NCBI GenBank assembly: GCA_046594105.1
Contig: JBKJQB010000121.1
Coordinates: 1 to 20,943, forward strand
DNA: 20,943 nucleotides
Direction of reading: 5' to 3'
Origin: JBDSGC01 sp046594105
GTDB lineage: Bacteria > Acidobacteriota > Thermoanaerobaculia > Gp7-AA8
Shown here: positions 7,205-15,644 of the stretch, one piece after another
Position numbering within the stretch: position 1 is the stretch's first letter
How the letters are laid out: every line of letters begins with the position of its first letter
Program-made: the position numbers and the translations under genes
Notes under the pieces: generated by a model
The model's database searches: none
What the model was told of the DNA's origin: nothing
Seen by the model: the letters and a program-made list of their open reading frames with translations, nothing else

Positions 7205-9175
7205 GTGACCCGAGCCGCTCTGCTCCGTGGCGCCGCCCTCGGCGCTTTCTGCGCCGCGCTGGTCGCGGCCATCTCTCTGGCCGATCCCTCCTTCCTGGGG
7301 ACGGAGTGGCTGCTGGAAGATCCCTTTCACCGCGCCGTGGCGGCAAGCCATCCCCCCGATCCCCGCATCGTCGTGGTCGCGGTCAGCGAAGAAGCCATCG
7401 CCCGCCTGAATCTGGCCGGCTATGGACGCCCGCCCTACCCGCGCAGCGTGTACGCGCAGGTCGTTCGCGAGATCCAGCGTGCGGGCGCGGCGGCCATCGC
7501 CATCGACATCGCCATGTCGGAGGAGGACGCCCAGCATCCAGAGTCTGACCGCGAGTTCGCCGAGGTGGTGCGCACCGCTCCGGTCGTTCTGGCCGTGCAG
7601 CCGGCAGCGATCACTCCTCCCCCTGGTGTTCCCGAAACGCAGACGTGGCAGATCGCCGGACCTCCCTCGCCGCTGCGAGGCGTGGTGCCTTCATGGTTCG
7701 CGCGCGCGACCAGCATCGGCTCGATCCGGATCGCCTCCTCTCCCGGCACCAGCGTGGTCCACCGGTATCCGATCGCGGACCGCGTTGCCGCCAATCGCTA
7801 CGTGCCCAGCCTGGCCATGGAGACCGCGCGCCTGTTTCTGCACGCCTCTCGAAAAGGTACCTGGAGAGGAAACGTCTTCGAGCTCGACGGGCGGCTCGTT
7901 CCCATCGACGACGACCGCACGTTCGCCATCCGCTGGCATCGCCGCCCCGGAGAAAAGCGCACCGCTCGAACCGCAGGCTTCAGCTATCCGGTCATTTCAC
8001 TGGACAAGGTTCTGGTCGCCGCGCTGGCCAGAGAGGACCCCGCAAGCGGCATTCCGGAAGCGCAGGTGGCCGGGCTGGAGTCGCGACTGCGCGACAAGAT
8101 CGTGGTGATCGGCTACACCGCGGCCGGCCTGCTGGACCTGCGTCCCACCCCATTGTCTGCCACTGCTGCGGGCGTTGAAATCCACGCGAACGCCATCGAC
8201 AACCTGATCAACGGCGACTTCAACCGCATCGCTCCCCGGCTGCCGATGATCCTGATCATCCTGGTGGCCTCCATCCTCTTCGGCGCGCTCCTGAGCGGAA
8301 TCCGCGACCAGGCTCCCGCCGGCATGCTGGTGCTGGCCTCGATCCTGGGATGGATGGTCGGGGGGTACCTCGCGCTGACCGGCGTCACGATCATCCCCAC
8401 CGTGGCCGGCGCTTCGTCGATCGCACTGACCTTCATCCTCATCACGGTGGTGAAGTTCACGGCGGAGCAACGTCAGAGCCTGGTCCTGAAGAGAACGTTC
8501 GGCCGTTACGTCTCGCCGCAGATCCTCGATCACATCCTGGCCCACCCGGAAAAGGTCGAGCTGGGAGGAGAGCGGCGCGACCTGACCATCCTCTTCTCCG
8601 ACATCCGCGGCTTCACTTCCATCTCCGAGGCCAGCGAGCCGGAAGAGGTGGTGGAGATGCTCAATGAGTACCTGACCCGGATGGTGGAGATCCTGCTCGC
8701 CCACGGCGGCACGCTCGATAAGTTCATCGGCGACGCGGTGATGGGATTCTGGAACGCGCCGGCCGCCGATCCGCTCCATCCGGAGCACGCAGTGCACTGC
8801 GCCATCGAAATGATCGATGAGACCGCCCGCCTCCGCGCGAGGTGGGAGAGTGCAGGCAAGGCCGCTCTGCGGATCGGGATCGGGATCAACAGCGGCGAAG
8901 CGGTGGTCGGGAACATCGGCGCCGAGAAGGTGTTCGGGTACACAGTCATCGGCGATGCCGTCAACCTGGCCTCCCGACTGGAAGGCAAGAACAAGGACTA
9001 CGGGACCGAGATCATCGTCAGCGAATTCACGCTGGCCCGGATTGGAAACGCGTTCCAGACCGTTTATCTCGATGACGTCAAAGTGAAGGGCAAGGAAAAC
9101 GCGGTCAAGATCTACGAGGTAATCCGACCTCGAATCCCCGGCGAGACGCCACCAGAGAAGCCGGCCAGTCACTGA
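7205..9175 (+). CDS. CHASE2-domain class III adenylate/guanylate cyclase
   Basis: The 656-residue protein joins an extracytoplasmic CHASE2 sensor (about residues 30-340) to three membrane segments (about 346-366, 371-393, 396-417) and a cytoplasmic class III cyclase domain (about 455-640). An N-terminal hydrophobic segment (about 5-25) places the sensor outside. The cyclase keeps its key residues: metal-binding D466 (LFSDIRGFT) and D510 (DKFIGD), base-selecting K506 and D584 (VIGDAVNLASRLE), and the transition-state N587 and R591. It should therefore be active; the Lys/Asp pair favours ATP and hence cAMP. The ligand is unknown. Start is GTG 7205, set by a TACAAT hexamer just upstream. Three exported-protein genes follow on the same strand after a 45-base gap, which may place them under the same transcript. 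Confidence 0.93.
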   Translation: MTRAALLRGAALGAFCAALVAAISLADPSFLGTEWLLEDPFHRAVAASHPPDPRIVVVAVSEEAIARLNLAGYGRPPYPRSVYAQVVREIQRAGAAAIAIDIAMSEEDAQHPESDREFAEVVRTAPVVLAVQPAAITPPPGVPETQTWQIAGPPSPLRGVVPSWFARATSIGSIRIASSPGTSVVHRYPIADRVAANRYVPSLAMETARLFLHASRKGTWRGNVFELDGRLVPIDDDRTFAIRWHRRPGEKRTARTAGFSYPVISLDKVLVAALAREDPASGIPEAQVAGLESRLRDKIVVIGYTAAGLLDLRPTPLSATAAGVEIHANAIDNLINGDFNRIAPRLPMILIILVASILFGALLSGIRDQAPAGMLVLASILGWMVGGYLALTGVTIIPTVAGASSIALTFILITVVKFTAEQRQSLVLKRTFGRYVSPQILDHILAHPEKVELGGERRDLTILFSDIRGFTSISEASEPEEVVEMLNEYLTRMVEILLAHGGTLDKFIGDAVMGFWNAPAADPLHPEHAVHCAIEMIDETARLRARWESAGKAALRIGIGINSGEAVVGNIGAEKVFGYTVIGDAVNLASRLEGKNKDYGTEIIVSEFTLARIGNAFQTVYLDDVKVKGKENAVKIYEVIRPRIPGETPPEKPASH

Positions 9176-9220
9176 CTTGCAGAGGATGCGGCGCAAGCCC
9201 ATCCGGAGGGTGTGAAGACG

Positions 9221-10000
9221 ATGCGTAGAACCCTGCGTAGAACTGTGATCCTGGTGATGATGTTCGCAGCCTCCTCGGCGCTGGCCTCTCCGCCGGCGCT
9301 GTTCAACTCTCCCACCGAGTCGAAATGGTCCGTCGTCAGCGGTGGCAAGACGCTCGGCAAGCTCACCGTCCTGACCGGAACGTCAGGAAGCCGCGCGGAA
9401 TGGAAACCCTCCGCTGGCGGCGCCACCACCGTTCTTCTGGGCGGCGGAGGGAAAGCGTGGCTCCGGGTGACGGGAGGGGACAGCGAGATCGCCTCCATGA
9501 GCGCGAATCCGATCGAATTCCTCGCCGCCCTTCCTCTCCTGCTTCCCTTCAGCGTGACCGCAGCGGAGAAGTTTGAGCTGAAGGACGGCAAACCGCGCAG
9601 CTATGAGTTCCGCGGCGCGAAAGCTTCCTACCAGTTCGACGCAAAGGGTCCTTCCGACATCGACGTCAGCAGCGGCGGGACGAAGTACGCGATCAAGCGT
9701 CTTTCGATCTCCCCAAGCAACGCGGACGCCTCCAACTTCACCATTCGTCCCCGAAAAGGCGCCGCTTCCCGGCTGGCGCGGCTCTCCGGCGATCTCCTCG
9801 GGCCCAGCGACAGCTCGGTCTCGGCCACCGCGGGCGGACGGGGAGTGGGTACCAAAGGACTCAAGCTCAAGGACGGCGGGGACTACGAGGCAGTGCAGAA
9901 ACTCGAGGCGCGCGACGATGGGTGGCGCTCGAAACTCGATACGGCCTTGGAAGAGTTTCAGAAGGACGGCAAAGTCGGTAAGAGCCGAGGTGACCAATGA
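9221..10000 (+). CDS. Exported protein of unknown function
   Basis: I do not recognise this family. The N-terminus is a clear signal peptide: Arg-rich, then a hydrophobic core (VILVMMFAASS) and a likely cleavage after ALA. The mature part of about 240 residues is rich in Ser, Gly and Lys and begins with a predicted beta-rich stretch (WSVVSGGKTLGKLTVLTG). A charged C-terminal region (about residues 215-259) looks helical. A Shine-Dalgarno GGAGG lies at 9205-9209. It is too close to the GTG at 9212 and well placed for ATG 9221, which I prefer; the GTG would add three residues. The stop overlaps the M48 protease start (ATGA), so the two are translationally coupled and probably act together outside the cytoplasm. 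Confidence 0.8.
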   Translation: MRRTLRRTVILVMMFAASSALASPPALFNSPTESKWSVVSGGKTLGKLTVLTGTSGSRAEWKPSAGGATTVLLGGGGKAWLRVTGGDSEIASMSANPIEFLAALPLLLPFSVTAAEKFELKDGKPRSYEFRGAKASYQFDAKGPSDIDVSSGGTKYAIKRLSISPSNADASNFTIRPRKGAASRLARLSGDLLGPSDSSVSATAGGRGVGTKGLKLKDGGDYEAVQKLEARDDGWRSKLDTALEEFQKDGKVGKSRGDQ

Positions 10001-10848
10001 TTCGCACCAGACTGATGATGGCTACTCTGATCGTGTTCGTCGCTACGAGCGTGGCGCAAGCGCAATTCGGCGACATCCTCCGCAAGATCGATCCCCGCAA
10101 GGTCAAGAAAGGTGTGGAGGTGGCGCGGGAAGCTACTCACGAATTCACCGAGGCGGAGGAAGCCGACATCGGGCGGGTCGTCTCGGCCCGCATCCTGGCC
10201 ACCTATCCCCTGCTGAAAAACGACCATCTCCAGCGCTACGTGACTCTGGTGGGGAACACGGTGTCGGCCTACAGCGCCCGCCCCACACTGGAGTGGCATT
10301 TTGCGGTCCTGGACACCGACATCGTGAACGCCTTCTCCTCGCCAGGCGGATTCATTTTCATCACCTCCGGGGCTCTGAAGCAGATGCACTCCGAAGCGGA
10401 GCTGGCCGCAGTTCTCGGCCACGAAGTCGCGCACTGCACGCAGAAGCACGTGTTGAAAGAGATCAAAAGGGCCAACGTGATGTCCGCCGGCGTGGGTCTG
10501 GCCCAGTCGACCGCCAGCGGATCGTTTCTCAGTGACGAGATGGGGAAGAAAGTGAGTCAGGTCGCGTACGAGAAGCTTTTTTCCACGGGTCTCAGTCGGT
10601 CGGATGAGCTGGAAGCCGATCACGTCGGCGTGGATCTCTCCGCCGCGGCCGGGTATCGCGCCCCCGAGTTCCTCCGCTTTCTCGACTCCCTCGAAAAGGA
10701 AGAGGGCACTTCCGCCATGAAGCAGTTTGTGGCCACGCATCCCTCGGCCGCCGACCGGCGCAAGGCGGTGCAGGCGGAGCTCCGTGATGATCGGAGCGGC
10801 GAGGTCCTGGCGGAGCGCTGGAAGCAGTGGACGGTGGCGAAGCGATAA
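9997..10848 (+). CDS. Exported M48-family zinc metalloprotease
   Basis: The 283-residue protein is an M48 peptidase of the periplasmic BepA/LoiP-like group. It has a signal peptide (residues 1-22, cleavage after AQA), the zinc and catalytic motif HEVAH at residues 142-146, and the third zinc ligand E204 in ELEAD (residues 204-208). The NAFSSPGGFIFITSGAL segment before the active site is also typical. Such enzymes degrade misfolded envelope or outer-membrane proteins. There are no membrane segments beyond the signal and no TPR tail, so it is the short form. The ATG is preceded by GAGGTGA and overlaps the previous stop by four bases, which indicates coupling with the unknown exported protein. 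Confidence 0.93.
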   Translation: MIRTRLMMATLIVFVATSVAQAQFGDILRKIDPRKVKKGVEVAREATHEFTEAEEADIGRVVSARILATYPLLKNDHLQRYVTLVGNTVSAYSARPTLEWHFAVLDTDIVNAFSSPGGFIFITSGALKQMHSEAELAAVLGHEVAHCTQKHVLKEIKRANVMSAGVGLAQSTASGSFLSDEMGKKVSQVAYEKLFSTGLSRSDELEADHVGVDLSAAAGYRAPEFLRFLDSLEKEEGTSAMKQFVATHPSAADRRKAVQAELRDDRSGEVLAERWKQWTVAKR

Positions 10849-10890
10849 CCTTTCCCGTCCCCGCCCGTTGAAGAGAGAGAGGACACCCAC

Positions 10891-11559
10891 ATGCGCGCAC
10901 TTGCTGCACTCTCGATTCTGATGTTGTCGATGCCTGCCCTGGCCGGGGACGATGATGTGACTCACCGCTTCGCCTCTGCCGTTTCGCGAGGAACCACTCA
11001 GCGAGTGGTGGTGGAGATCCCGGCCGGACAGATCACCATCCGGAACGGGTCTTCGAGCGCAATTTCGGTCAAGGGCGAGGTGCGCCGCTCCTTCGATGGT
11101 CATCACGAGAAAGTGCGTGCGCAGCGCGTGGCCGACGACGTCTCCGCCGAGATCATCGTGCAGGGCAAGGAGGCGATCGTGAGGCCGCGCTTTGGCCCCA
11201 ACGCGCAGAGCTGGAGCGCCAGAAGTTTTCACAGCGCGATGGAAATCGAGATTGAGGTCCCTGCCGGCATGGACGTGCTGCTGACCACCCGGTTCGGCGA
11301 GATCGATGCCGAGGGAACATTCGGAAGCATCGATGCCGACCTCACCGCCGGGGAGATTCATGTCCGCACTCCTCACGCCGCGGCGCGTGAGGTCAACGCG
11401 TCGGTGCGCATCGGCGAGGTACACGCCAATACCGGCGAGGAGTTGATTGAGAAAGAAGGACTCTTCCCTCGGGCCCTGCACTATGTGAACACGGGCGGCA
11501 AGGGGGACATCAACCTCCACACCACCTTCGGCGAGGTCCACGTCACCCTGACCCGCTGA
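10891..11559 (+). CDS. Exported DUF4097-like beta-repeat protein
   Basis: The 222-residue protein has a signal peptide (cleavage after ALA at residue 18). It then has a repetitive beta-strand domain like the DUF4097 family, whose members form beta-helix-like solenoids. Recurrent segments of the type FGEIDAEGTFGSIDADLTAGEIHV and FGEVHVT show the pattern. The function of the family is unsettled; surface or envelope roles are usually assumed. A purine-rich GAGAGAGAGGA precedes the ATG. It follows the M48 gene after 42 bases on the same strand and probably belongs to the same unit. The gene converges on the nucleotidyltransferase at 11578 with only 18 bases between stops. Confidence 0.75.
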   Translation: MRALAALSILMLSMPALAGDDDVTHRFASAVSRGTTQRVVVEIPAGQITIRNGSSSAISVKGEVRRSFDGHHEKVRAQRVADDVSAEIIVQGKEAIVRPRFGPNAQSWSARSFHSAMEIEIEVPAGMDVLLTTRFGEIDAEGTFGSIDADLTAGEIHVRTPHAAAREVNASVRIGEVHANTGEELIEKEGLFPRALHYVNTGGKGDINLHTTFGEVHVTLTR

Positions 11560-11577
11560 GCGGCGGGTTCGAAAGCG

Positions 11578-12633
11578 TCAGGCCGGCTGCGCGTCGCGCA
11601 CGAACCGTTCTGCCTCCTCGGGCGTGGTCACACCGCCGAGGATCTGAGCCTCGATCAGGCGGCGGACGATTTCGCCCAGAGCACGACCTTCCGGCAAACC
11701 GGTGATCCGGCTGATGGCCTCGCCGTCGAGCAGAGGCCGCGTGGTGAAATCGGGCATGGGCACGTTGCCATCTCCTCCCCTGGCGCGAAGCAGCGCCGGA
11801 AGCTGCGAGGCAATCTCTTCACCGGCAGTAAAGAGTGAGACCAGGGAGTGATCCAGGACCAGTTTCTGGAGGACGAGAACGCTGTGCAGAAGGCTTCCGC
11901 TCCAACGCCAACGCTGCGCGAGCACCCGCGGATCGCCAACGATCAATGCGAGGGAAGCGGCGAGCGACACATCGTCAGCCTGCACCTGTGAAGGCTGGAG
12001 AGGCATTCCGAACAGTGGCAGGTCGAGGCCGGTGTCGTGCAGCAGACCGATCGCGCTGCTCAGTCGCCCTCCTGAGAAGATCAGTGAGAGCTCCTGTCCG
12101 ATGCGTTCCCCAGCGGAAGAGTTGATCGCCGGTGCTCGCGTGCGAATGGCCTCCATGGTCAGAGGATCGATGACGAAACGGAAGCGGACGGCCATCCTCA
12201 CCGCCTTGAGCATCCGGAGGGGATCGTCATCGAAATTCGAGGCGTCGATCATGCGGACCATTCCGGCGTGGAGGTCGTCGCGGCCGTGATGGGGATCGAT
12301 CAGATCGCCGCTGACGAGATCGACGGCCATGGCGTTGATGGTGAAGTCACGCCGGGCAAGGTCTTTCTCCAGGGTGCCGCCCACAATTTCTGCGAAGTCG
12401 TAGATGTGGCCCTGGTCGACGACGCGCCATGCGGCGAGCGGCTCCCGTCCCAGCTGGATGACCTTGCGGCCGGTGGCGCGAGCGCAGGCGACGGGATCAG
12501 AAACGGCAAGGTCGACATCCGCGGGCTGGATACCGAGGAGCAGGTCACGGACGGCACCTCCGACCACCCAGGCCGGCAACGGTACGGTACGCAGTCGCGG
12601 AAATCGCCGCAGCAGCTCGTCAAGCAACGACAT
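11578..12633 (-). CDS. tRNA nucleotidyltransferase / poly(A) polymerase family protein
   Basis: The 351-residue protein is a class II nucleotidyltransferase of the CCA-adding/poly(A) polymerase family. The catalytic head has VVGGAVRDLLLG, the metal-binding DVDLAV (DxD) and RRDFTINAMAVDL; the neck has DPLRMLKAVRMAVRF. It would mature tRNA 3' ends or tail RNAs. Which nucleotides it adds cannot be read, as CCA-, A- and CC-adding members share these motifs. At 351 residues it is shorter than typical full-length CCA enzymes, and no HD domain is visible, so the C-terminal body is reduced. ATG 12633 is chosen because the residues before it in the open frame do not look homologous. It overlaps the upstream hydrolase-family gene by 14 bases, which implies translational coupling. 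Confidence 0.88.
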   Translation of the reverse strand: MSLLDELLRRFPRLRTVPLPAWVVGGAVRDLLLGIQPADVDLAVSDPVACARATGRKVIQLGREPLAAWRVVDQGHIYDFAEIVGGTLEKDLARRDFTINAMAVDLVSGDLIDPHHGRDDLHAGMVRMIDASNFDDDPLRMLKAVRMAVRFRFVIDPLTMEAIRTRAPAINSSAGERIGQELSLIFSGGRLSSAIGLLHDTGLDLPLFGMPLQPSQVQADDVSLAASLALIVGDPRVLAQRWRWSGSLLHSVLVLQKLVLDHSLVSLFTAGEEIASQLPALLRARGGDGNVPMPDFTTRPLLDGEAISRITGLPEGRALGEIVRRLIEAQILGGVTTPEEAERFVRDAQPA

Positions 12634-13375
12634 TGCGCAGGATGCCGATGCCTTCGACCTCGACCTCGACACGATCTCCCGCCACCATCGGCCCGACACC
12701 AGCAGGCGTTCCGGTCAGAATCACGTCTCCCGGCTCCAACGTCATGATCGCCGTGATGAACTCCAGCAGGAAGTCGCAGGGGAAAATCATGCTCGAGGTT
12801 CTCCCGTTCTGCCTGGCCTCTCCATTCACTCGCGTCATGAGAGCGAGATCGGCCGGGTCGATCTCCGTCTCGATGCAGGGGCCGAGCGGCAGGAACGTGT
12901 CGAAGCTCTTCCCACGGGTGAACTGCACATCCTTCTTCTGCAGATCGCGGGCAGTGACGTCGTTGGCGCAGGTGAACCCGGCCACGTAGTCGCGCCACCG
13001 CGCCCTGGCCACATTCCGCGCCCTGCGGCCGATGACGATGGCCAGTTCGCACTCGTAGTCGACGCGCTGGGACTGCGGCGGCCGGATGATCGTCCCGCCG
13101 GGAGGGAGGACTGCGGTGGGAGGCTTGAGGAACAGAATGGGCTCGGTCGGCGCCTCGTTCCCGAGCTCTTTGGCATGCTCGGAGTAATTGCGGCCAACGG
13201 CCACGACCTTCGGCGGAACGACCGGGGCGAGCAGCTTGGCGCTGTCCATGGCCATGGAGTCTTTGGTTGGACTGCCGAGGTCGTATGCGCTGGTGCCGCT
13301 GTAGCGGATGATGCGCTCGCCATCGGCGACGCCGACGGAGGGAGTGTTGTCGTAAGGGAACCGGTAGATTTTCAC
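12620..13375 (-). CDS. Fumarylacetoacetate hydrolase family protein
   Basis: The 251-residue protein is a FAH-domain enzyme. Members hydrolyse or decarboxylate small 2-oxo acids such as acylpyruvates or oxaloacetate with a divalent metal. Visible family blocks are VGRNYSEHAKELGNE, the metal-site region VDYECELAIVIG, FTCANDVTARDLQ, KSFDTFLPLGPCI and the closing GDVILTGTPAGVG. The exact substrate is not deducible. Start is GTG 13375 (VKIYRFPYDN), supported by a TAGAAT hexamer 7 bases upstream and by loss of homology beyond it. Its stop lies inside the next gene, the tRNA nucleotidyltransferase, with a 14-base overlap. The two have no obvious functional link. Confidence 0.93.
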   Translation of the reverse strand: MKIYRFPYDNTPSVGVADGERIIRYSGTSAYDLGSPTKDSMAMDSAKLLAPVVPPKVVAVGRNYSEHAKELGNEAPTEPILFLKPPTAVLPPGGTIIRPPQSQRVDYECELAIVIGRRARNVARARWRDYVAGFTCANDVTARDLQKKDVQFTRGKSFDTFLPLGPCIETEIDPADLALMTRVNGEARQNGRTSSMIFPCDFLLEFITAIMTLEPGDVILTGTPAGVGPMVAGDRVEVEVEGIGILRNVVA

Positions 13376-13382
13376 GAGCGGG

Positions 13383-13388
13383 ATTCTA
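13383..13388 (-). promoter_or_regulatory. -10 hexamer before the FAH-family gene
   Basis: On the minus strand TAGAAT ends 7 bases before GTG 13375. No Shine-Dalgarno is present, so a leaderless transcript is predicted for the two-gene unit. Confidence 0.5.
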
Positions 13389-13472
13389 TCGCTGCGCGCA
13401 GCCACAGGGGACGATCGCTTTTCCTCACGGATGCTCCAGTTCCACCAATCCACTCACAATCCCGCCCACCTT

Positions 13473-15041
13473 CTACGCAGGCGCGCTCTGGCGCTGGTCG
13501 TAGATCAGCCACAGCCCGCTGAATCCGCGGAGGAGGCGGAAACGCGAGCGGTAGAGCTGGTGGAGCACCCGGCCGCTGCTGGCATACACCGCCTCGTGCA
13601 GGAAGCCATTGAACAGACCGTCGAGCTGCTTGGCCAGATCGAGGCTGGCCCTGGCGTGCTCCAGGAGCTCGGGATCCGCGGGCAGCGCGGCGCCCCGGGA
13701 CGCAGCGAGGTTGCTGGCCTCCTCGTCAATCTTCAATCGCAGGGCCGCACCGCGGATGAAGACCGTCCACAGCTCCTCGGTGTCATCCTCTCCGCCGTCC
13801 GGAGAGCGTCGATCGTAAAGCTTCTGCCACGCGGCGATTTCCCACGGCTCCAGCCGGAGCTCACGGATCGACGGAAGTTCCACCGCCTCCTCCGGGATGA
13901 GATCTGCGGGAACGGCGGCCATCGCGCCGGCGAGTCGCAGCAGTTCCCGATGCAGCAGAGGATCGTTTCCGAAGTGATCGGCGACGTGCTGGCGCTGCTC
14001 GGCATCATCCAGCAGGGCTCGCGGCATGTCTGCGCCGTCCTCGTCGTCTTCGATGGCCAGCCCGCGATCGAGCTGCGCCAGGATGTTGGTCATGCTCTGC
14101 TTGAGCTGGGTGATGACGTCGTGTTTGACGTTGGAGTCCGCACGGGAGCGGTCGAAGAGGGCCTTGCAGTCGCGGAAGCGGGCAATCTCCGCCAGGAGCC
14201 CGGGATTGGTCTCCCCGAAGTTGCGCTCGATGGCCGGACCGTGATCGAGCAGCTTCTGCGAATCCTCGATGATCCGTCGCTCCTCGTCGTGATACAGCTT
14301 GAGAAAGCGATTCTTGGTGCTGACGTTGAGCTCCACGATGGACATCAGGATGTCGGGGTGAAAATAGAGGTCGCCCAGCCGGTGCTTGAACGTCCGTGCG
14401 TTCTTCAACAGGTTTCGTTCGGTCAGTTCCTCGAAGGCCTCGGCGGATTGAATTTCGTCGCGAAGGTTTCGAACCGTCCGGATCAGCCGGACGATCTCCT
14501 CAGCGGGAGCCTCTTTCAGTTTCAAGAGAGAGACCAGGGCGATGATCTTCTCCCGGAACTCCAGCGACTCGCGCGACCAGTATTCGCCGCGCTCGGCCAT
14601 GAAGTCCTCTCCGATGCGGGTGAAGAGAAAGTCGAGCTTGTCCCGTCGATCCCCGTCCACTGCGTCGGCGTAGAGGTAAAACTTGATGAGGTTCTGGACG
14701 ATCTGCTCGTCCTGCCGCCTCAGCCGTTCGAAGAATCTCCGGGCCACCGATGGAGTGATCTCGTCGTCGGCGCGCAACATCGTTCCAGTAGCTCGATCCA
14801 GAGCCAGCTCCGACATGTCCAGGCTGGCTCCTGCCTCCGCCGCATGTCCCGGATCGATCAGCGTAGCCACCCGCTTGATGCGATCGTGGATGGCCTGGAA
14901 GTCGAGCTTGTACGGCACCTCACCGCCGCGAAAATTCTTGAACACCGCCGAGGCGAACTGGTGGTAGGTCCAGACCGACTTGAAACGATCGGTGAGCCGA
15001 ACGTAGCGGGCGTGAAGTGATCCGATGTCCGCAACCGTCAT
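13473..15041 (-). CDS. 522-residue soluble protein of unknown function
   Basis: I do not recognise this protein. It is predicted soluble, with no signal peptide or membrane segment. It is largely alpha-helical, with long charged stretches (for example REKIIALVSLLKLKEAPAEE and DLAKQLDGLFNGFLHEAV) and an acidic patch DDEDGAD at about residues 318-324. The first 50 residues are aromatic-rich (YVRLTDRFKSVWTYHQFASAVFKNF), which may mark a conserved N-terminal domain. No enzyme motif is visible. A 529-codon frame lies on the opposite strand, but the minus frame is preferred because its codons are strongly G/C at third position and its product has a balanced globular composition. It stands alone, divergent from hpt with 65 bases between. 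Confidence 0.75.
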   Translation of the reverse strand: MTVADIGSLHARYVRLTDRFKSVWTYHQFASAVFKNFRGGEVPYKLDFQAIHDRIKRVATLIDPGHAAEAGASLDMSELALDRATGTMLRADDEITPSVARRFFERLRRQDEQIVQNLIKFYLYADAVDGDRRDKLDFLFTRIGEDFMAERGEYWSRESLEFREKIIALVSLLKLKEAPAEEIVRLIRTVRNLRDEIQSAEAFEELTERNLLKNARTFKHRLGDLYFHPDILMSIVELNVSTKNRFLKLYHDEERRIIEDSQKLLDHGPAIERNFGETNPGLLAEIARFRDCKALFDRSRADSNVKHDVITQLKQSMTNILAQLDRGLAIEDDEDGADMPRALLDDAEQRQHVADHFGNDPLLHRELLRLAGAMAAVPADLIPEEAVELPSIRELRLEPWEIAAWQKLYDRRSPDGGEDDTEELWTVFIRGAALRLKIDEEASNLAASRGAALPADPELLEHARASLDLAKQLDGLFNGFLHEAVYASSGRVLHQLYRSRFRLLRGFSGLWLIYDQRQSAPA

Positions 15042-15090
15042 GATCGTATCGATTCCCTGAGGAACGAGGCTCGCTGTGAGAAATCCGAGC

Positions 15091-15096
15091 TAGAAT
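15091..15096 (+). promoter_or_regulatory. -10 hexamer before hpt
   Basis: TAGAAT ends 10 bases before ATG 15107, predicting a leader of only about 4 bases. No Shine-Dalgarno is seen in the gap. Confidence 0.5.
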
Positions 15097-15106
15097 TCTC
15101 CCACGA

Positions 15107-15622
15107 ATGCCCCAGACGACACTAATCAGCAGAGCGCAGATCGACCAGCGGGTGGCAGAGATGGGCCGCCAGATCACCGAGGATTTCCGAGGCACCGAGC
15201 TGATCGCCTGCTGCGTACTCAAAGGCGCGATGTTCTTCTGCAGTGATCTCATGCGCCAGATCGACATGGACGTCGCTCTCGACTTCATCCAGGTCTCCTC
15301 CTACGGAAACGAAAAGTACTCGTCCGGGGTGGTCACCATCCTGAAAGAGCCGCAGCTGGACATGCACGGCAAGGCCGTTCTCATCATCGAGGACATCATC
15401 GACAGCGGCTTGTCGATGCGCGAGGTGTTCCGGTACATGCAGAGCCGCGGGGCCTCCCGCGTGGTCACTGCAACGTTTCTCGATAAGCCGGCCTCGCGCA
15501 AGGTGGAGTTCAAGGCCGATTACGTCGGCTTCCCGATCGATCCGAAATTCGTGATCGGTTACGGCCTCGACTATGCGGAAAAGTATCGCAACATCCCCGA
15601 GATCCAGGTCCTTTCGGACTGA
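15107..15622 (+). CDS. hpt: Hypoxanthine phosphoribosyltransferase
   Basis: The 171-residue protein is a bacterial hypoxanthine(-guanine) phosphoribosyltransferase, which salvages hypoxanthine or guanine to IMP or GMP using PRPP. The PRPP-binding loop is VLIIEDIIDSGLSM at about residues 94-107. CCVLKGAMFFCSDL is the family's N-terminal pyrophosphate-side loop, and SSYGNEKYSSG is the flexible catalytic loop. VGFPIDPKFVIGYGLDY near the end binds the purine. Length is standard. The gene is single and divergent from the 522-residue unknown; a palindromic repeat follows it. Confidence 0.97.
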   Translation: MPQTTLISRAQIDQRVAEMGRQITEDFRGTELIACCVLKGAMFFCSDLMRQIDMDVALDFIQVSSYGNEKYSSGVVTILKEPQLDMHGKAVLIIEDIIDSGLSMREVFRYMQSRGASRVVTATFLDKPASRKVEFKADYVGFPIDPKFVIGYGLDYAEKYRNIPEIQVLSD

Positions 15623-15644
15623 GGTTCGCTCCCGAACCCACGCC

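Noticed and set aside
6594..7346. 250-codon minus-strand frame across the micropeptide region
   Set aside because: It crosses two terminators and the promoter, overlaps the end of a glycosyltransferase, and has a low-complexity Phe/Asp/Leu stretch that is just the complement of Lys codons.
7997..9202. 401-codon minus-strand frame opposite the cyclase
   Set aside because: The cyclase catalytic residues on the plus strand are unambiguous.
9958..11541. 527-codon minus-strand frame opposite the M48 and DUF4097-like genes
   Set aside because: The M48 active site and signal peptides identify the plus-strand genes; the antisense frame spans two of them.
13431..15020. 529-codon plus-strand frame opposite the unknown 522-residue gene
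   Set aside because: Both frames are long, but the minus frame has stronger G/C third positions and a more protein-like composition. This choice is less certain than for the other shadows.
15043..15048. TACGAT as a -10 for the 522-residue gene
   Set aside because: It ends one base before the ATG, so transcription would start inside the coding region; the spacing does not fit the other promoters.
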